Positions 24,957 through 32,910 of a stretch of 64,000 nt of DNA are shown here, piece after piece. Within the stretch, counting starts at the first letter, position 1, and each line of letters opens with the position of its first letter. Under the pieces are notes generated by a model. The model had not been told where the DNA came from. It made no database searches and saw only the letters and a list, made by a program, of their open reading frames with translations. Source of the stretch: Actinacidiphila paucisporea (GTDB lineage Bacteria > Actinomycetota > Actinomycetes > Streptomycetales > Streptomycetaceae); contig NZ_FRBI01000012.1 of NCBI RefSeq assembly GCF_900142575.1, positions 1 to 64,000 on the forward strand, written 5' to 3'. The translations under genes and the position numbers were made by a program.

Positions 24957-25757
24957 GTGACAGTGGAGATCACGTGGTGGGGGCATGCCACGGTGACCGT
25001 GCGGGACTCCGGGACGCGGGTGCTGACCGACCCGCTGTTCGCCCGCAGGCTCGCGCACCTGCGCCGCCGGCGCGGGCCGGTGCCGCCGCCCGCCGCGGCG
25101 GCGGCCGACCTGGTGCTGGTCTCGCACCTGCACGCCGACCATCTGCACGTCGGGTCGCTCGCCCGGCTCGCCCCCGGCACCCCCGTCCTGCTGCCGCGCG
25201 GCGCCCAGGCGGCCGTGCCCGGGCTGCGCCGCGTACGCGACCGGCTGCGGCTGACCGAGGTGGAGGCGGGCGAGTCACTCGACTTCGGCCCGCTGACCGT
25301 CCGCGTCGTGCCGGCCGCACACGACGGACGGCGGCTCCCGTACGGGCCGCAGCGCGCGCCGGCGCTCGGCTACGTGGTGGAGGGCGCCGCGCGGACGTAC
25401 TTCGCCGGCGACACCGGGGTGTTCGACGGGATGGCGGAGGCGGTCGGCGAGTGCGACATCGCGCTGTTGCCGGTCGGCGGGTGGGGGCCCTTCCTCGGCC
25501 ACGGCCACCTGGACGCGGCCCGGGCGGCACAGGTGCTGGCGCGGCTGGCGCCGCGGGCGGCCGTGCCGGTGCACTACGGCACCTTCTGGCCGATCGGGAT
25601 GGACGCGGTGCGGCCGCACGAATTCCACACCCCCGGCGAGGAGTTCGTCCGCCTCGCCGCGCACGCGGCCCCGCGGGTCGCCGTGCACCGGCTGGACCAC
25701 GGCCAGAGCGTCACGGTCGCGGACACCGGCGCCGCCGAGCGGGGGACCGCCGGGTGA
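24957..25757 (+). CDS. MBL-fold metallohydrolase (UlaG/NAPE-PLD-like), 266 aa
   Basis: Beta-lactamase superfamily: it begins TVEITWWGHATV, with the zinc motif SHLHADHLH (HxHxDH) near residue 57-65, a further Asp in YFAGDTGVFDG near 147, HGHLD near 178 and HYGTFW near 205. It lacks signal peptide or membrane segments. GTG at 24957 is chosen. It overlaps the next gene (DedA-type) by GTGA. A related MBL gene lies on the other strand at 26557-27558, flanking the DedA gene, which hints at a shared phospholipid-related function. Confidence 0.88.
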   Translation: MTVEITWWGHATVTVRDSGTRVLTDPLFARRLAHLRRRRGPVPPPAAAAADLVLVSHLHADHLHVGSLARLAPGTPVLLPRGAQAAVPGLRRVRDRLRLTEVEAGESLDFGPLTVRVVPAAHDGRRLPYGPQRAPALGYVVEGAARTYFAGDTGVFDGMAEAVGECDIALLPVGGWGPFLGHGHLDAARAAQVLARLAPRAAVPVHYGTFWPIGMDAVRPHEFHTPGEEFVRLAAHAAPRVAVHRLDHGQSVTVADTGAAERGTAG

Positions 25758-26380
25758 TCGCCTTCCTGGCCTCGGCCGCGGCGAACCCGCCGTCCTCGCA
25801 GGGCACGCAACAGGCGGTCGGCTATCCGACCCTGTTCCTGCTGGTGGTGCTGGGCTCGCTGATACCGGTGGTGCCGACCGGCGCGATCGTCTCCAGCGCG
25901 GCCGTCGTCGCCTTCCACCAGAGCGACCCGCTCGCCCTGCTCGGCGTCTTCTGCGTGGCGTCCTTCGCGGCGACGCTCGGCGACATCGGCCTGTACGTGC
26001 TCGGGCAGCGCGGCGCACGGTCGCGCGGCGGCTCGCGCCAACTCCACCGCCTCCAGGACCGCGTGGACGAACACACCCTGGCCACGGCCCAGCGCCGGCT
26101 CGACGAGCACGGGGCCGCGGTGCTGGTCCTGTCCCGCCTCATACCCGCGGGCCGCCTCCCGGTCATGGTCGCCTGTCTGCTCTCCGAGATGCCGCTGCGC
26201 CGCTTCGTGCGCGGCGATGTCCCGGCGTGCCTGGCCTGGGCGGCCACCTACCAGCTGATCGGCATCCTGGGCGGCTCCCTCTTCCCCGAGCCCTGGCAGG
26301 GCGTCGCCCTCGCCGTCGCCCTCACCTTCGCGATCGCCGCGGGGCCGTCCGTCGTGCGGCACCTGCGCCGGCAGCCCTGA
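25754..26380 (+). CDS. DedA/VTT-family membrane protein, 208 aa
   Basis: Several hydrophobic helices (about residues 25-45, 55-78, 135-160, 165-200) surround the family motif region: an amphipathic re-entrant part (GSLIPVVPTGAIVSSAAVV) and an Arg-containing LVLSRLIPAGRLPVMVACL loop near 125-143, like the F-x-R-x-x-P-x-x-R DedA signature. DedA proteins are lipid scramblases/flippases for undecaprenyl phosphate or phosphatidylethanolamine. GTG at 25754 overlaps the MBL stop; the two are translationally coupled. Confidence 0.82.
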   Translation: MIAFLASAAANPPSSQGTQQAVGYPTLFLLVVLGSLIPVVPTGAIVSSAAVVAFHQSDPLALLGVFCVASFAATLGDIGLYVLGQRGARSRGGSRQLHRLQDRVDEHTLATAQRRLDEHGAAVLVLSRLIPAGRLPVMVACLLSEMPLRRFVRGDVPACLAWAATYQLIGILGGSLFPEPWQGVALAVALTFAIAAGPSVVRHLRRQP

Positions 26381-26433
26381 CCCCGCCACTCCCCAGCGGG
26401 CTGCGGACCCGGATTGCCGGCGCCTGGGGGCTT

Positions 26434-26453
26434 GTCGCGCAAGTGCGCGCGAC
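26434..26453. terminator. Hairpin between convergent DedA and MBL genes
   Basis: A 7-bp GTCGCGC/GCGCGAC stem with a 6-nt loop lies in the 176-bp convergent gap (26381-26556). Nothing else is recognised in that gap. Confidence 0.4.
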
Positions 26454-26556
26454 CCTGAAAGGCGGGGCACCGCGCTCCCGGCGACGCGGCGGCCGCACGC
26501 GGGGGCGCGAGCAGGCGTGGCGGCGGGAAGGCCGTCGCCGCCCTGAGGGGCGGGAA

Positions 26557-27558
26557 CTACCCCGGCGTCTGGCGGGCAAGGCGGCGGGAGGCGCCGACCG
26601 GGAGGTCCCAGAGGCATTCGCGCGGGAGGCCGGCCGCGGCCCAGGCGGCGTACAGGCGGGTGAGAGGTTCGAGGGGCGGCTCGCTGGAAAGCAGGAAGGT
26701 GGCCCAGTGCATCGGGGCCATCACGGCGGCGCCGACGTCGAGGAAGGCCTGGACCGCCTCCTCCGGGTCGGTGTGGACGGCCCGCAGCAGCCGCCGCGGC
26801 GCGTACGCCCCGATCGGCAGCAGCGCCAGGTCGATCCCGGGGTGCGCGCGGCCGATCTCGGCGAAGCATTCGCCGTAGCCGGTGTCGCCGGCGAAGTAGA
26901 CGCTGGGCCCGGCGGGGTCGGTGACGACCCAGCCGCCCCACAGCGACCGGCAGCTGTCGGTGAGCGAGCGCCGGCTCCAGTGGTGCGCGGGGACGAAGTC
27001 GAAGCGGACGCCGCCGATCTCGGCGGCCTCCCACCAGTCCAGCTCCGTCACCCGGGTGAAGCCGCGGCGGCGGCACCAGGTGGCGAGGCCGGCCGGGACC
27101 AGCAGCGCGGTGTCGCGCGGCAGCCGCCGCAGGGTCGGGGCGTCGAGGTGGTCGTAGTGGTTGTGGCTGATGACGACCGCGTCGACCGGGGGCAGCGCCT
27201 CCCACGGCACGCCGACCGGCGTGATCCTGGCGGGGGTGCCCGGGATGCGGCGCGACCAGACCGGGTCGGTCAGCACCGTCAGCCCGCCGACGCTGAGCAC
27301 CCAGCTGGCGTGCCCCGCCCAGGTGACGCCGATCGCGCCCGGCCCGGACTCGGGCAGCGGGCCCGGCTCGACGGGCAGCAGCGGCACCTGTCGCAGAGTG
27401 TACGCGGGCGGGCGGACGACGCACTCGCGGACGGCCCGCACGAGGGTGCGCAGCCCCGGCAGCGGTTCGGTGAGCCGGTCGGCGAAGGACCGGGGCCAGA
27501 CGCGGTGCTCACCGGGCGGGCGGGGCGCGGCCAGGGTCCGTTCGCTCTGATCGGTCAT
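26557..27558 (-). CDS. MBL-fold metallohydrolase (NAPE-PLD-like), 333 aa
   Basis: The zinc motif SHNHYDHLD (HxHxDH) lies near residue 130; further ligands fit HH in VPAHHWSRRS near 185 (with the SRRS seen in NAPE-PLD relatives), FAGDTGYGE near 212 and MHWATF near 278. NAPE-PLD relatives hydrolyse N-acyl phospholipids; bacterial members may act on other lipids. ATG at 27558 is chosen; the frame extends upstream without conservation. It converges on the MBL-DedA pair and is followed on its strand by no further gene. Confidence 0.86.
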   Translation of the reverse strand: MTDQSERTLAAPRPPGEHRVWPRSFADRLTEPLPGLRTLVRAVRECVVRPPAYTLRQVPLLPVEPGPLPESGPGAIGVTWAGHASWVLSVGGLTVLTDPVWSRRIPGTPARITPVGVPWEALPPVDAVVISHNHYDHLDAPTLRRLPRDTALLVPAGLATWCRRRGFTRVTELDWWEAAEIGGVRFDFVPAHHWSRRSLTDSCRSLWGGWVVTDPAGPSVYFAGDTGYGECFAEIGRAHPGIDLALLPIGAYAPRRLLRAVHTDPEEAVQAFLDVGAAVMAPMHWATFLLSSEPPLEPLTRLYAAWAAAGLPRECLWDLPVGASRRLARQTPG

Positions 27559-27643
27559 CGGGGCTCCGTCCGTGCGGTCCGTACGGCCTGTGCTGCGACC
27601 GGCCGGGAGATCGCGGGTCAGGGGGCGACGCCTCGAACGTAAG

Positions 27644-28858
27644 TCAGCCCGCCGCGCCCCGCGATCCCAGGTCGGCCGAACCGCTGACCACATCAGGGCC
27701 GGTCAGCGCGGCGAAGGCGGCCGTGAGGGCGTCCAGTGCGGCGGCCACATGGGGGACGGCGAGCGGGTCGGCGGCGGCCAGGGTGATACGGCGTTCGGCC
27801 TCGGTGCCGCCGTGCAGGGCTCCGGTGGCGATCCGCACCCGGGGCTCGGCCGGGTCGTCGCCGAAGCGGTGCCCGCCGGGCACGGTCCTGCCGAGCGCGG
27901 CGCTGAGGCGCTCCTCCAGGGCGGCCGCGTCGAGGTCCGGGGTACGCAGCGTCGGGTAGAGCTGGAAGCCGGCCTGCGGCGGGCGGCACACCGCCCCGGT
28001 GCCGGTGACGGCCCGGTAGGCGGCGGCGGCCGTCCTGGCGTGCAGGCGGTTCGCGGCGGCGGCGCGCTCCACGACCTCGGCGGGCTCGGTGAGGACGTAT
28101 GCGGTGGCGGCGGCGACCGGCGTGGGCAGGACGGCGCGCAGCGCGGCCAGTGCCGCCGCGGTGCGCTGCCGCCACGCGGTGCCGTGGGCGGTCGCGGGGA
28201 AGCGGGCGATCGCGACGGGCACGGCCGCGGGCACCAGGGTCGCGCCGAGGTCGGTGAGGACGACCGTGTGGTCGGGCAGCATCTCGGCGGGGCTGAGCAG
28301 CACGGTGGCGCGGTGGTGCAGGGTGTCGGAGTAGGTCTCGTCGGAGACGATCTGCAGCCCGGCCTCGGCGGCGGCCTCGCAGGTCTCGTGCAGCAGTTCG
28401 GGCGCGGTCACCGTGCCGGTCGGGTCGTCGGCGGCCGACAGCACGAGCAGCCGCGGATCGGCGCCTGCCGCCCTGGCCCTGCGGACCGTCTCCAGCAGCG
28501 CGAACGGGTCGGGCACGCCGCCGCCCTCGGGCGCGCTGCGCACCGCGTGCACGGGCCGGTCGACCAGGGCCGCGACCGGCGCCTGCCAGGCGGGGGCCGG
28601 CCGGGCGAGCACCGGGTCGCCGCCGGACGCGGCGAGCAGCGCGAGCAGCAGCGGTTCCGCGCCGGGGGCGGCGAGCACCTGGCCCGGCCCGCTCCACATG
28701 CCGCGCCGGGTGAAGTAGCCGCAGGCGGCCTCCAGCAACCGCGGCCCGCCGCCCGCGGGTTCGGTGCCGGGCGCGACCGCGGACAGGTGGGCGTGCCAGT
28801 ACGCGGGCACCGGAAGGCCGGGCTCCGGCCTCACGTCGTGCGGCAGGTTGATCGGCAT
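27644..28858 (-). CDS. Aminotransferase-fold protein lacking the PLP lysine, 404 aa
   Basis: Overall layout is fold-type I aminotransferase: PGAEPLLLALLAASGGDPVL near residue 65, SDETYSDTL (Asp/Tyr pocket) near 170, and a C-terminal PPQAGFQLYP near 290. Family members carry S-x-x-K plus a downstream Arg (such as LSKSLALGGWRIGFA) after the SDExY region; here the aligned stretch is TDLGATLVPAAVPVAIARF, with Ala for the catalytic Lys and Val for Arg. The usual NPTG is DDPTG. It therefore probably cannot form the internal aldimine, and may be a pseudoenzyme or regulator. Start MPINLP at 28858; monocistronic. Confidence 0.82.
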   Translation of the reverse strand: MPINLPHDVRPEPGLPVPAYWHAHLSAVAPGTEPAGGGPRLLEAACGYFTRRGMWSGPGQVLAAPGAEPLLLALLAASGGDPVLARPAPAWQAPVAALVDRPVHAVRSAPEGGGVPDPFALLETVRRARAAGADPRLLVLSAADDPTGTVTAPELLHETCEAAAEAGLQIVSDETYSDTLHHRATVLLSPAEMLPDHTVVLTDLGATLVPAAVPVAIARFPATAHGTAWRQRTAAALAALRAVLPTPVAAATAYVLTEPAEVVERAAAANRLHARTAAAAYRAVTGTGAVCRPPQAGFQLYPTLRTPDLDAAALEERLSAALGRTVPGGHRFGDDPAEPRVRIATGALHGGTEAERRITLAAADPLAVPHVAAALDALTAAFAALTGPDVVSGSADLGSRGAAG

Positions 28859-28940
28859 TGCGCACCTCCGCTGATGGGCGCCCTCTTACGCCCACCTTCC
28901 CCCGCCGCGGGCCTTCCCGCACCAGCAGCCCGCGCGGCGG

Positions 28941-29600
28941 TCAGCCCTGGAGCAGGGCGGGGAGTTTGCGCATGTCGTCGAAGACCGTGGTGCCGGGGCC
29001 TTCCAGGCGGTGCGCCGGGGTGAGGCCGCCGCAGTAGCCGTAGGCGCGCATGCCCGCCGCGCGGGCCGCGGCGACACCGTACGGGCTGTCCTCGACCACC
29101 GCGCAGCGCGCCGGGTCCACGCCCAGGGTGCGGGCCGCGTGCAGGAACAGGTCGGGCGCGGGCTTGCCGCGGGTGACGTCCTCGGCGCTGAAGATCCGGC
29201 CGGCGAAGCGGTCGTACAGCCCGGTCAGGCCGAGGGTGTGCCGCAACCCGCGGTGGCTGGTGCTGGACGCGACGCAGACCGGCACGGTGAGCGCGTCGAG
29301 TGCCTCGACGACGCCGTCGACCGGGGTGAGGGCCGCCTCGAAGGCGTCGCGGTAGAGCTGCCGGTAGCGGGCGTCCCAGTCGTCGGGAAGCGGCCGCCCG
29401 AGGTGGGCGGCGATCTCCGCGCCCATGTCGGCGAAGGAACGGCCGACGAAGCGCTCCACGACCTCGTCCTGCGACAGCGGCCAGCCCAGTTCGGCGAGCA
29501 TCCGCACGTCGATCGCGACGGCGATCTTCTCGCTGTCGACCAGGACGCCGTCGCAGTCGAAGACGACCAGGTCGGGGGGCTCGGGACGGGTGGCGTTCAC
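28941..29600 (-). CDS. HAD-superfamily phosphatase (beta-phosphoglucomutase-like), 219 aa
   Basis: HAD motif I VFDCDGVLVDSE near residue 13-24 supplies the nucleophile and acid/base Asp pair, motif II is VASSTSHRG near 113, motif III the Lys in GKPAPDLF near 148 and motif IV VVEDSPYGVAAARAAG near 167. The cap is helical (subfamily IA). Actinobacterial members act on sugar phosphates or phosphoglycolate; none is certain here. GTG at 29600 is chosen because it directly precedes the first strand; the longer frame has no conserved N-terminus. Confidence 0.88.
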   Translation of the reverse strand: MNATRPEPPDLVVFDCDGVLVDSEKIAVAIDVRMLAELGWPLSQDEVVERFVGRSFADMGAEIAAHLGRPLPDDWDARYRQLYRDAFEAALTPVDGVVEALDALTVPVCVASSTSHRGLRHTLGLTGLYDRFAGRIFSAEDVTRGKPAPDLFLHAARTLGVDPARCAVVEDSPYGVAAARAAGMRAYGYCGGLTPAHRLEGPGTTVFDDMRKLPALLQG

Positions 29601-29652
29601 CCGGCGAGCGTACAGCGAGCTTGCACGGCCCGGCACAGGGTAACCGGCAGGC

Positions 29653-31125
29653 ATGGCATACCCCTGGAAGAGCTGGGACGCGGCGCTTTTCGCCGAGGTG
29701 GCGGGTCGGAACTGGCCCGGCGCGGAGCCGGTGCTGCCGCGGCTGAGCCGGGCGGCGAACCACGGGCGGCTGTGGTGCGCGGTCGCCGCCGGCATGGCGG
29801 TGGCGGGCGGCAGGGACGGGCGGCGGGCCGCCCTGCGCGGCATGGGCTCGCTGGCGCTCGCGTCGCTGACGGTCAACACCGTGGGCAAGGGCGCGGTCCG
29901 CCGGGCCAGGCCGCTGCTGGACGCCGTGCCGGTCATACGGCGGCTGCAGCGGCAGCCGGTCACCTCGTCCTTCCCCTCCGGCCACTCCGCCTCCGCCGCG
30001 GCCTTCGCGGTCGGCGCGGCCCTGGAGTCGGCGGGCTGGGGTGCGGCGGTGGCGCCGCTGGCTGCCAGCGTGGCCTTTTCCCGGGTCTACACAGGGGTGC
30101 ACTACCCGAGCGATGTGCTGGTGGGCTGCGCGCTGGGGGTGGGCGCGGCGCTGACGATCCGGGCGCTGCTGCCTCCCGCACCGGGTGTTCCGCGGTCGGG
30201 TCCGGTGGCGCCGGCACCGTCGCTGCCGGAGGGGCGCGGGCTCCAGGTGGTGGTGAACGCCGCCTCGGGGCCGCCGCCGCTGCTGACCCCGCCGGAGGTG
30301 CGGATCGCCGCGGCGCTGCCGCAGGCCGAGGTCACCGAGTGCACGGAGGACGACGACCTCGCGGAGCTGATGGAGAAGGCGGCGCGTACCGCGGTCGAGG
30401 TGGGCGGCGCGCTGGGAGTGTGCGGCGGCGACGGGACCGTGCGGCTCGCGGCGGCGGTCGCGATGCGGCACGGGCTGCCGCTCGCGGTCTTCCCCGGCGG
30501 GACGCGCAACCACTTCGCGCTCGACCTGGGCCTGCGCACCGTCGAGGACACCGCGCGGGCGGTGCTCGACCGGCGGGCCGCCGGGGTGGACGTCGCCCGC
30601 ACCACCGTGCTCGACACGCCGGACGGAGCTGCGGAGCCGTTCCTCAACACGTTCAGCATCGGTTCCTACCCGGACCTGGTGCGGGTGCGGGAGCGCTGGT
30701 CGCGGCGGGTCGGGTCGTGGCCGGCGAGCATGCTGGCGGCGGTGCACGTGCTGCGCACCTGCGAACCGGTGGACATCGAGATCAACGGCAGGCCGCGCTC
30801 GGTGTGGCTGCTCTTCGCGGGGAACTGCCGCTATTCGAGCGTGGGCCTGGCGCCGGTGCGGCGCCGCGACCTCGCCGACGGCCGGCTCGACGTGCGGATC
30901 GTGGACGGCGGCCCGTTCGCCAGGACCCGGCTGCTGGGCGCGGCACTGACCGGGGTGCTGACCAGGTCTCCGGTCTACGAGACGGCGGAGGTGCCGCGGC
31001 TGCGGGTGCGCGTGCCGGGCACGGGCGTCCACCTGGCCTGCGACGGCGAGGTGGCGCCCGCGCCACGGGAGCTGCTGCTCGACAAGGCGGCCGGCGGACT
31101 CGTGGTCTACCGCGGGCCGCGCTGA
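29653..31125 (+). CDS. PAP2 phosphatase fused to diacylglycerol-kinase-like domain, 490 aa
   Basis: Residues 1-180 are a PAP2 domain: KGAVRRARP (KxxxxxxRP) near 78, SFPSGHSAS near 108 and SRVYTGVHYPSD near 144-155 give the Lys/Arg/His catalytic set, with membrane helices between. A linker follows, and residues about 200-490 form a lipid-kinase catalytic domain with VCGGDGTVR near 258 (ATP-binding GGDGT) and the FPGGTRNHFA motif near 278. These bifunctional membrane proteins are widespread in actinobacteria; both lipid phosphatase and kinase roles would act on isoprenoid or glycerol lipids. ATG at 29653 is 53 bp from the divergent HAD start. Confidence 0.9.
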   Translation: MAYPWKSWDAALFAEVAGRNWPGAEPVLPRLSRAANHGRLWCAVAAGMAVAGGRDGRRAALRGMGSLALASLTVNTVGKGAVRRARPLLDAVPVIRRLQRQPVTSSFPSGHSASAAAFAVGAALESAGWGAAVAPLAASVAFSRVYTGVHYPSDVLVGCALGVGAALTIRALLPPAPGVPRSGPVAPAPSLPEGRGLQVVVNAASGPPPLLTPPEVRIAAALPQAEVTECTEDDDLAELMEKAARTAVEVGGALGVCGGDGTVRLAAAVAMRHGLPLAVFPGGTRNHFALDLGLRTVEDTARAVLDRRAAGVDVARTTVLDTPDGAAEPFLNTFSIGSYPDLVRVRERWSRRVGSWPASMLAAVHVLRTCEPVDIEINGRPRSVWLLFAGNCRYSSVGLAPVRRRDLADGRLDVRIVDGGPFARTRLLGAALTGVLTRSPVYETAEVPRLRVRVPGTGVHLACDGEVAPAPRELLLDKAAGGLVVYRGPR

Positions 31126-31135
31126 GGGCACGCGA

Positions 31136-31176
31136 GCCGGCCTGGGACCGGTTGGTGCCGCCGACCCCAGGCCGGC
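31136..31176. terminator. Hairpin between PAP2-kinase and SseB genes
   Basis: An 11-bp stem (GCCGGCCTGGG at 31136-31146 with its complement at 31166-31176) closes a 19-nt loop between two convergent genes. The loop carries a copy of the SseB gene's 3' end. Confidence 0.65.
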
Positions 31177-31201
31177 AACGGATCAGTTGGTGCCGCCGAC
31201 C
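31151..31201. repeat. Direct duplication of the SseB gene 3' end
   Basis: GTTGGTGCCGCCGACC occurs at 31151-31166 and again, identical, at 31186-31201, 35 bp apart. The second copy encodes the final VGGTN residues of the SseB protein; the first lies within the loop and right stem of the terminator hairpin. It resembles the ABC-F 3' end array in that a gene terminus has been copied just downstream. Confidence 0.8.
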
Positions 31202-31611
31202 AGCCCGGCCAGAGCGCGTACGCCTTCGCCGGAGATGCTCAGCGAGTCCTCGTTGCCGGTGTCGATCGAGAGGATCAGCTCGTCGGACGGCCAGGCGCCG
31301 CTGAGCGCGGCCAGCTGCACCAGCCGGTAGCGGCGGGTCGTCGGCAGCGCCTCCGCCATCCGCGTCTCGGAGGTGAAGACCGGCACCAGCTGCCTGCCGT
31401 CCTCCTGCTCGAAGACCGGCAGCTGGATCTCCGGGGTCGGCTCGGTGCCGTCCACCGTTTCGGGGAGGTCGTCGACGGCCGGCACCGGCAGCAGCACCTC
31501 GCTGACCGCGAGGGTGCTGAGCGCGATGACGTTCTCACTGCCGTTCGCGATCTCGTGCAGCGCGCGCTGCGCGGGGGGCAGCGCGCCGTTGGGACTGATG
31601 TCGTCGGTCAT
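31183..31611 (-). CDS. SseB-domain protein, 142 aa
   Basis: Central VPVFTSETRMAEALPTTRRY and the following hydrophobic core match the SseB N-terminal domain (PF07179-type), which occurs as an unattached cytoplasmic domain in many actinobacteria. The C-terminal part (SISGEGVRALAGLVGGTN) completes the fold. The function of stand-alone SseB proteins is not established. ATG at 31611 is chosen over a longer frame. It is followed by a 16-bp repeat of its own 3' end (see repeat). Confidence 0.75.
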   Translation of the reverse strand: MTDDISPNGALPPAQRALHEIANGSENVIALSTLAVSEVLLPVPAVDDLPETVDGTEPTPEIQLPVFEQEDGRQLVPVFTSETRMAEALPTTRRYRLVQLAALSGAWPSDELILSIDTGNEDSLSISGEGVRALAGLVGGTN

Positions 31612-31715
31612 CGCTTCTGTGTCCTCTCGCCGCGGGGGCTCGTCGCGCGAATACGGTCTCGGTTCGCTGAACCCCGCGCCTGCCCAGCCCTCGCCGGTCC
31701 ATGCCGTCGGGCCCG

Positions 31716-32783
31716 TCACTCGTATTCCGTGCCGCCCTTACGGGTCAGATACGCGTCGCCGACGACCTTGGCGATGGCCCGGCCGCCGATGACCGGGCTG
31801 TAGGTGCCGTCGGCGGTGCGGACGACGACCCCCTCGCGGATGTGCGCGCCCCGGCCGGAGACGGTCTCGCGGCCCTGTGCCAGATCGAGTATCCGGTCCA
31901 GGTCGAAGGGGCCGTGGTGGAGGCGCGGCACCAGCGGCAGATCGCCGACCGGCAGGTCGGCCGGGTCGAGCCAGCTGAGCCGGCCGCCGATCTCCGCGCA
32001 CACGTCGAAGGCGGCGTAGCCGGGTAGGTCGCGGCGGGCGTCGACACCGTAGCCGAGGTCCTGCACACCGCCGCCGTAGACCTCGCCGTAGATGCCGACC
32101 CTGGTCGCGCCGAGCGTGCCGGCCAGGTCCGCGGCGAGCCGCGGCAGGCCGTAGCCGCGCACGGCACGCCAGTAGAGATTCCCGGGCGACTCGATGAGGG
32201 CCAGCCGCTGCGAGCCCAGGCCCTTGGACGTGACGTGGATCGCGCCGGTGCCGGCGTGGTAGGTCAGGCAGCAGGCGGTGCCGTGCAGCTTCTCGGTGAC
32301 GGTGACCAGGTCGCCGGCCGCGAAGATGTCCGGGTGGCGTTTGAGGTTCTCGATGTCGATCCACGGCAGCAGGTCGGGCGCGGACTCGACGTCGCCGCTC
32401 ATCGAGATGGGCACCGGCGGCACCCATTTGGTGATGCCGAGGCGTTCGGCGAAGTCCTCGTCGGCGGCCGACGCGCTCGCCAGGTCGGTGCCGTCGAGCG
32501 CGGCCGGGCGGCACACGATGCCCTGGGACAGCTCCCCGCGCAGCCGTACCGCCCGCACGCGGTTGGCCGCGCCGCCCGCGAGCCGACCGGTCAGGCCCAA
32601 CTCGGCGATCAGCGGGTCGGGCAGCACCGCCTGCTCGGGGATGTACACCGCGAACTCCCCCGTGCGGTAGGCCCCCTTGGCGACCACCGCGCGATACAGG
32701 CCGACCTGTGCCAGCTCCAGCGCATCGGCGTTCGGGTGCTCCACAACGGTCAGCTGCTCGGCTGTCACCCGCAGCGTGGACAT
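31716..32783 (-). CDS. RNA ligase (ATP), Rnl5-type, 355 aa
   Basis: The N-terminal OB-like domain (VTAEQLTVVEHPNADALELAQVG, shown in part; then GEFAVYIPEQAVLP and RLRGELSQGIV) matches the Naegleria-type RNA ligase (Rnl5) group. The nucleotidyltransferase core has motif I EKLHGT near residue 165-170 (nucleophile Lys), motif IIIa/III GIYGEVYGG near 225, motif IV EGVVVRT near 322 and motif V AIAKVVG near 340. Rnl5 enzymes seal 3'-OH/5'-PO4 RNA ends. ATG at 32783 is taken. No RNA 3'-end healing partner is adjacent; the neighbouring genes (SseB, DUF5107-TPR) offer no obvious pathway. Confidence 0.88.
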   Translation of the reverse strand: MSTLRVTAEQLTVVEHPNADALELAQVGLYRAVVAKGAYRTGEFAVYIPEQAVLPDPLIAELGLTGRLAGGAANRVRAVRLRGELSQGIVCRPAALDGTDLASASAADEDFAERLGITKWVPPVPISMSGDVESAPDLLPWIDIENLKRHPDIFAAGDLVTVTEKLHGTACCLTYHAGTGAIHVTSKGLGSQRLALIESPGNLYWRAVRGYGLPRLAADLAGTLGATRVGIYGEVYGGGVQDLGYGVDARRDLPGYAAFDVCAEIGGRLSWLDPADLPVGDLPLVPRLHHGPFDLDRILDLAQGRETVSGRGAHIREGVVVRTADGTYSPVIGGRAIAKVVGDAYLTRKGGTEYE

Positions 32784-32910
32784 GGCTGTCCCCTTCCCCC
32801 GACTCCCCCGTCGGTCCCGTGACCACCCCCGTGACCAGGGGCGCGGCACCACTGTGGCGGCAAGCGCACAGGCCGGGCCACCGGTTTGATCCGCCCCGCG
32901 GCCGGCTCGT

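Noticed and set aside
31183..32783. Type III secretion or SseB effector system
   Set aside because: The SseB name is historical; no secretion genes are present and stand-alone SseB domains are common cytoplasmic proteins.
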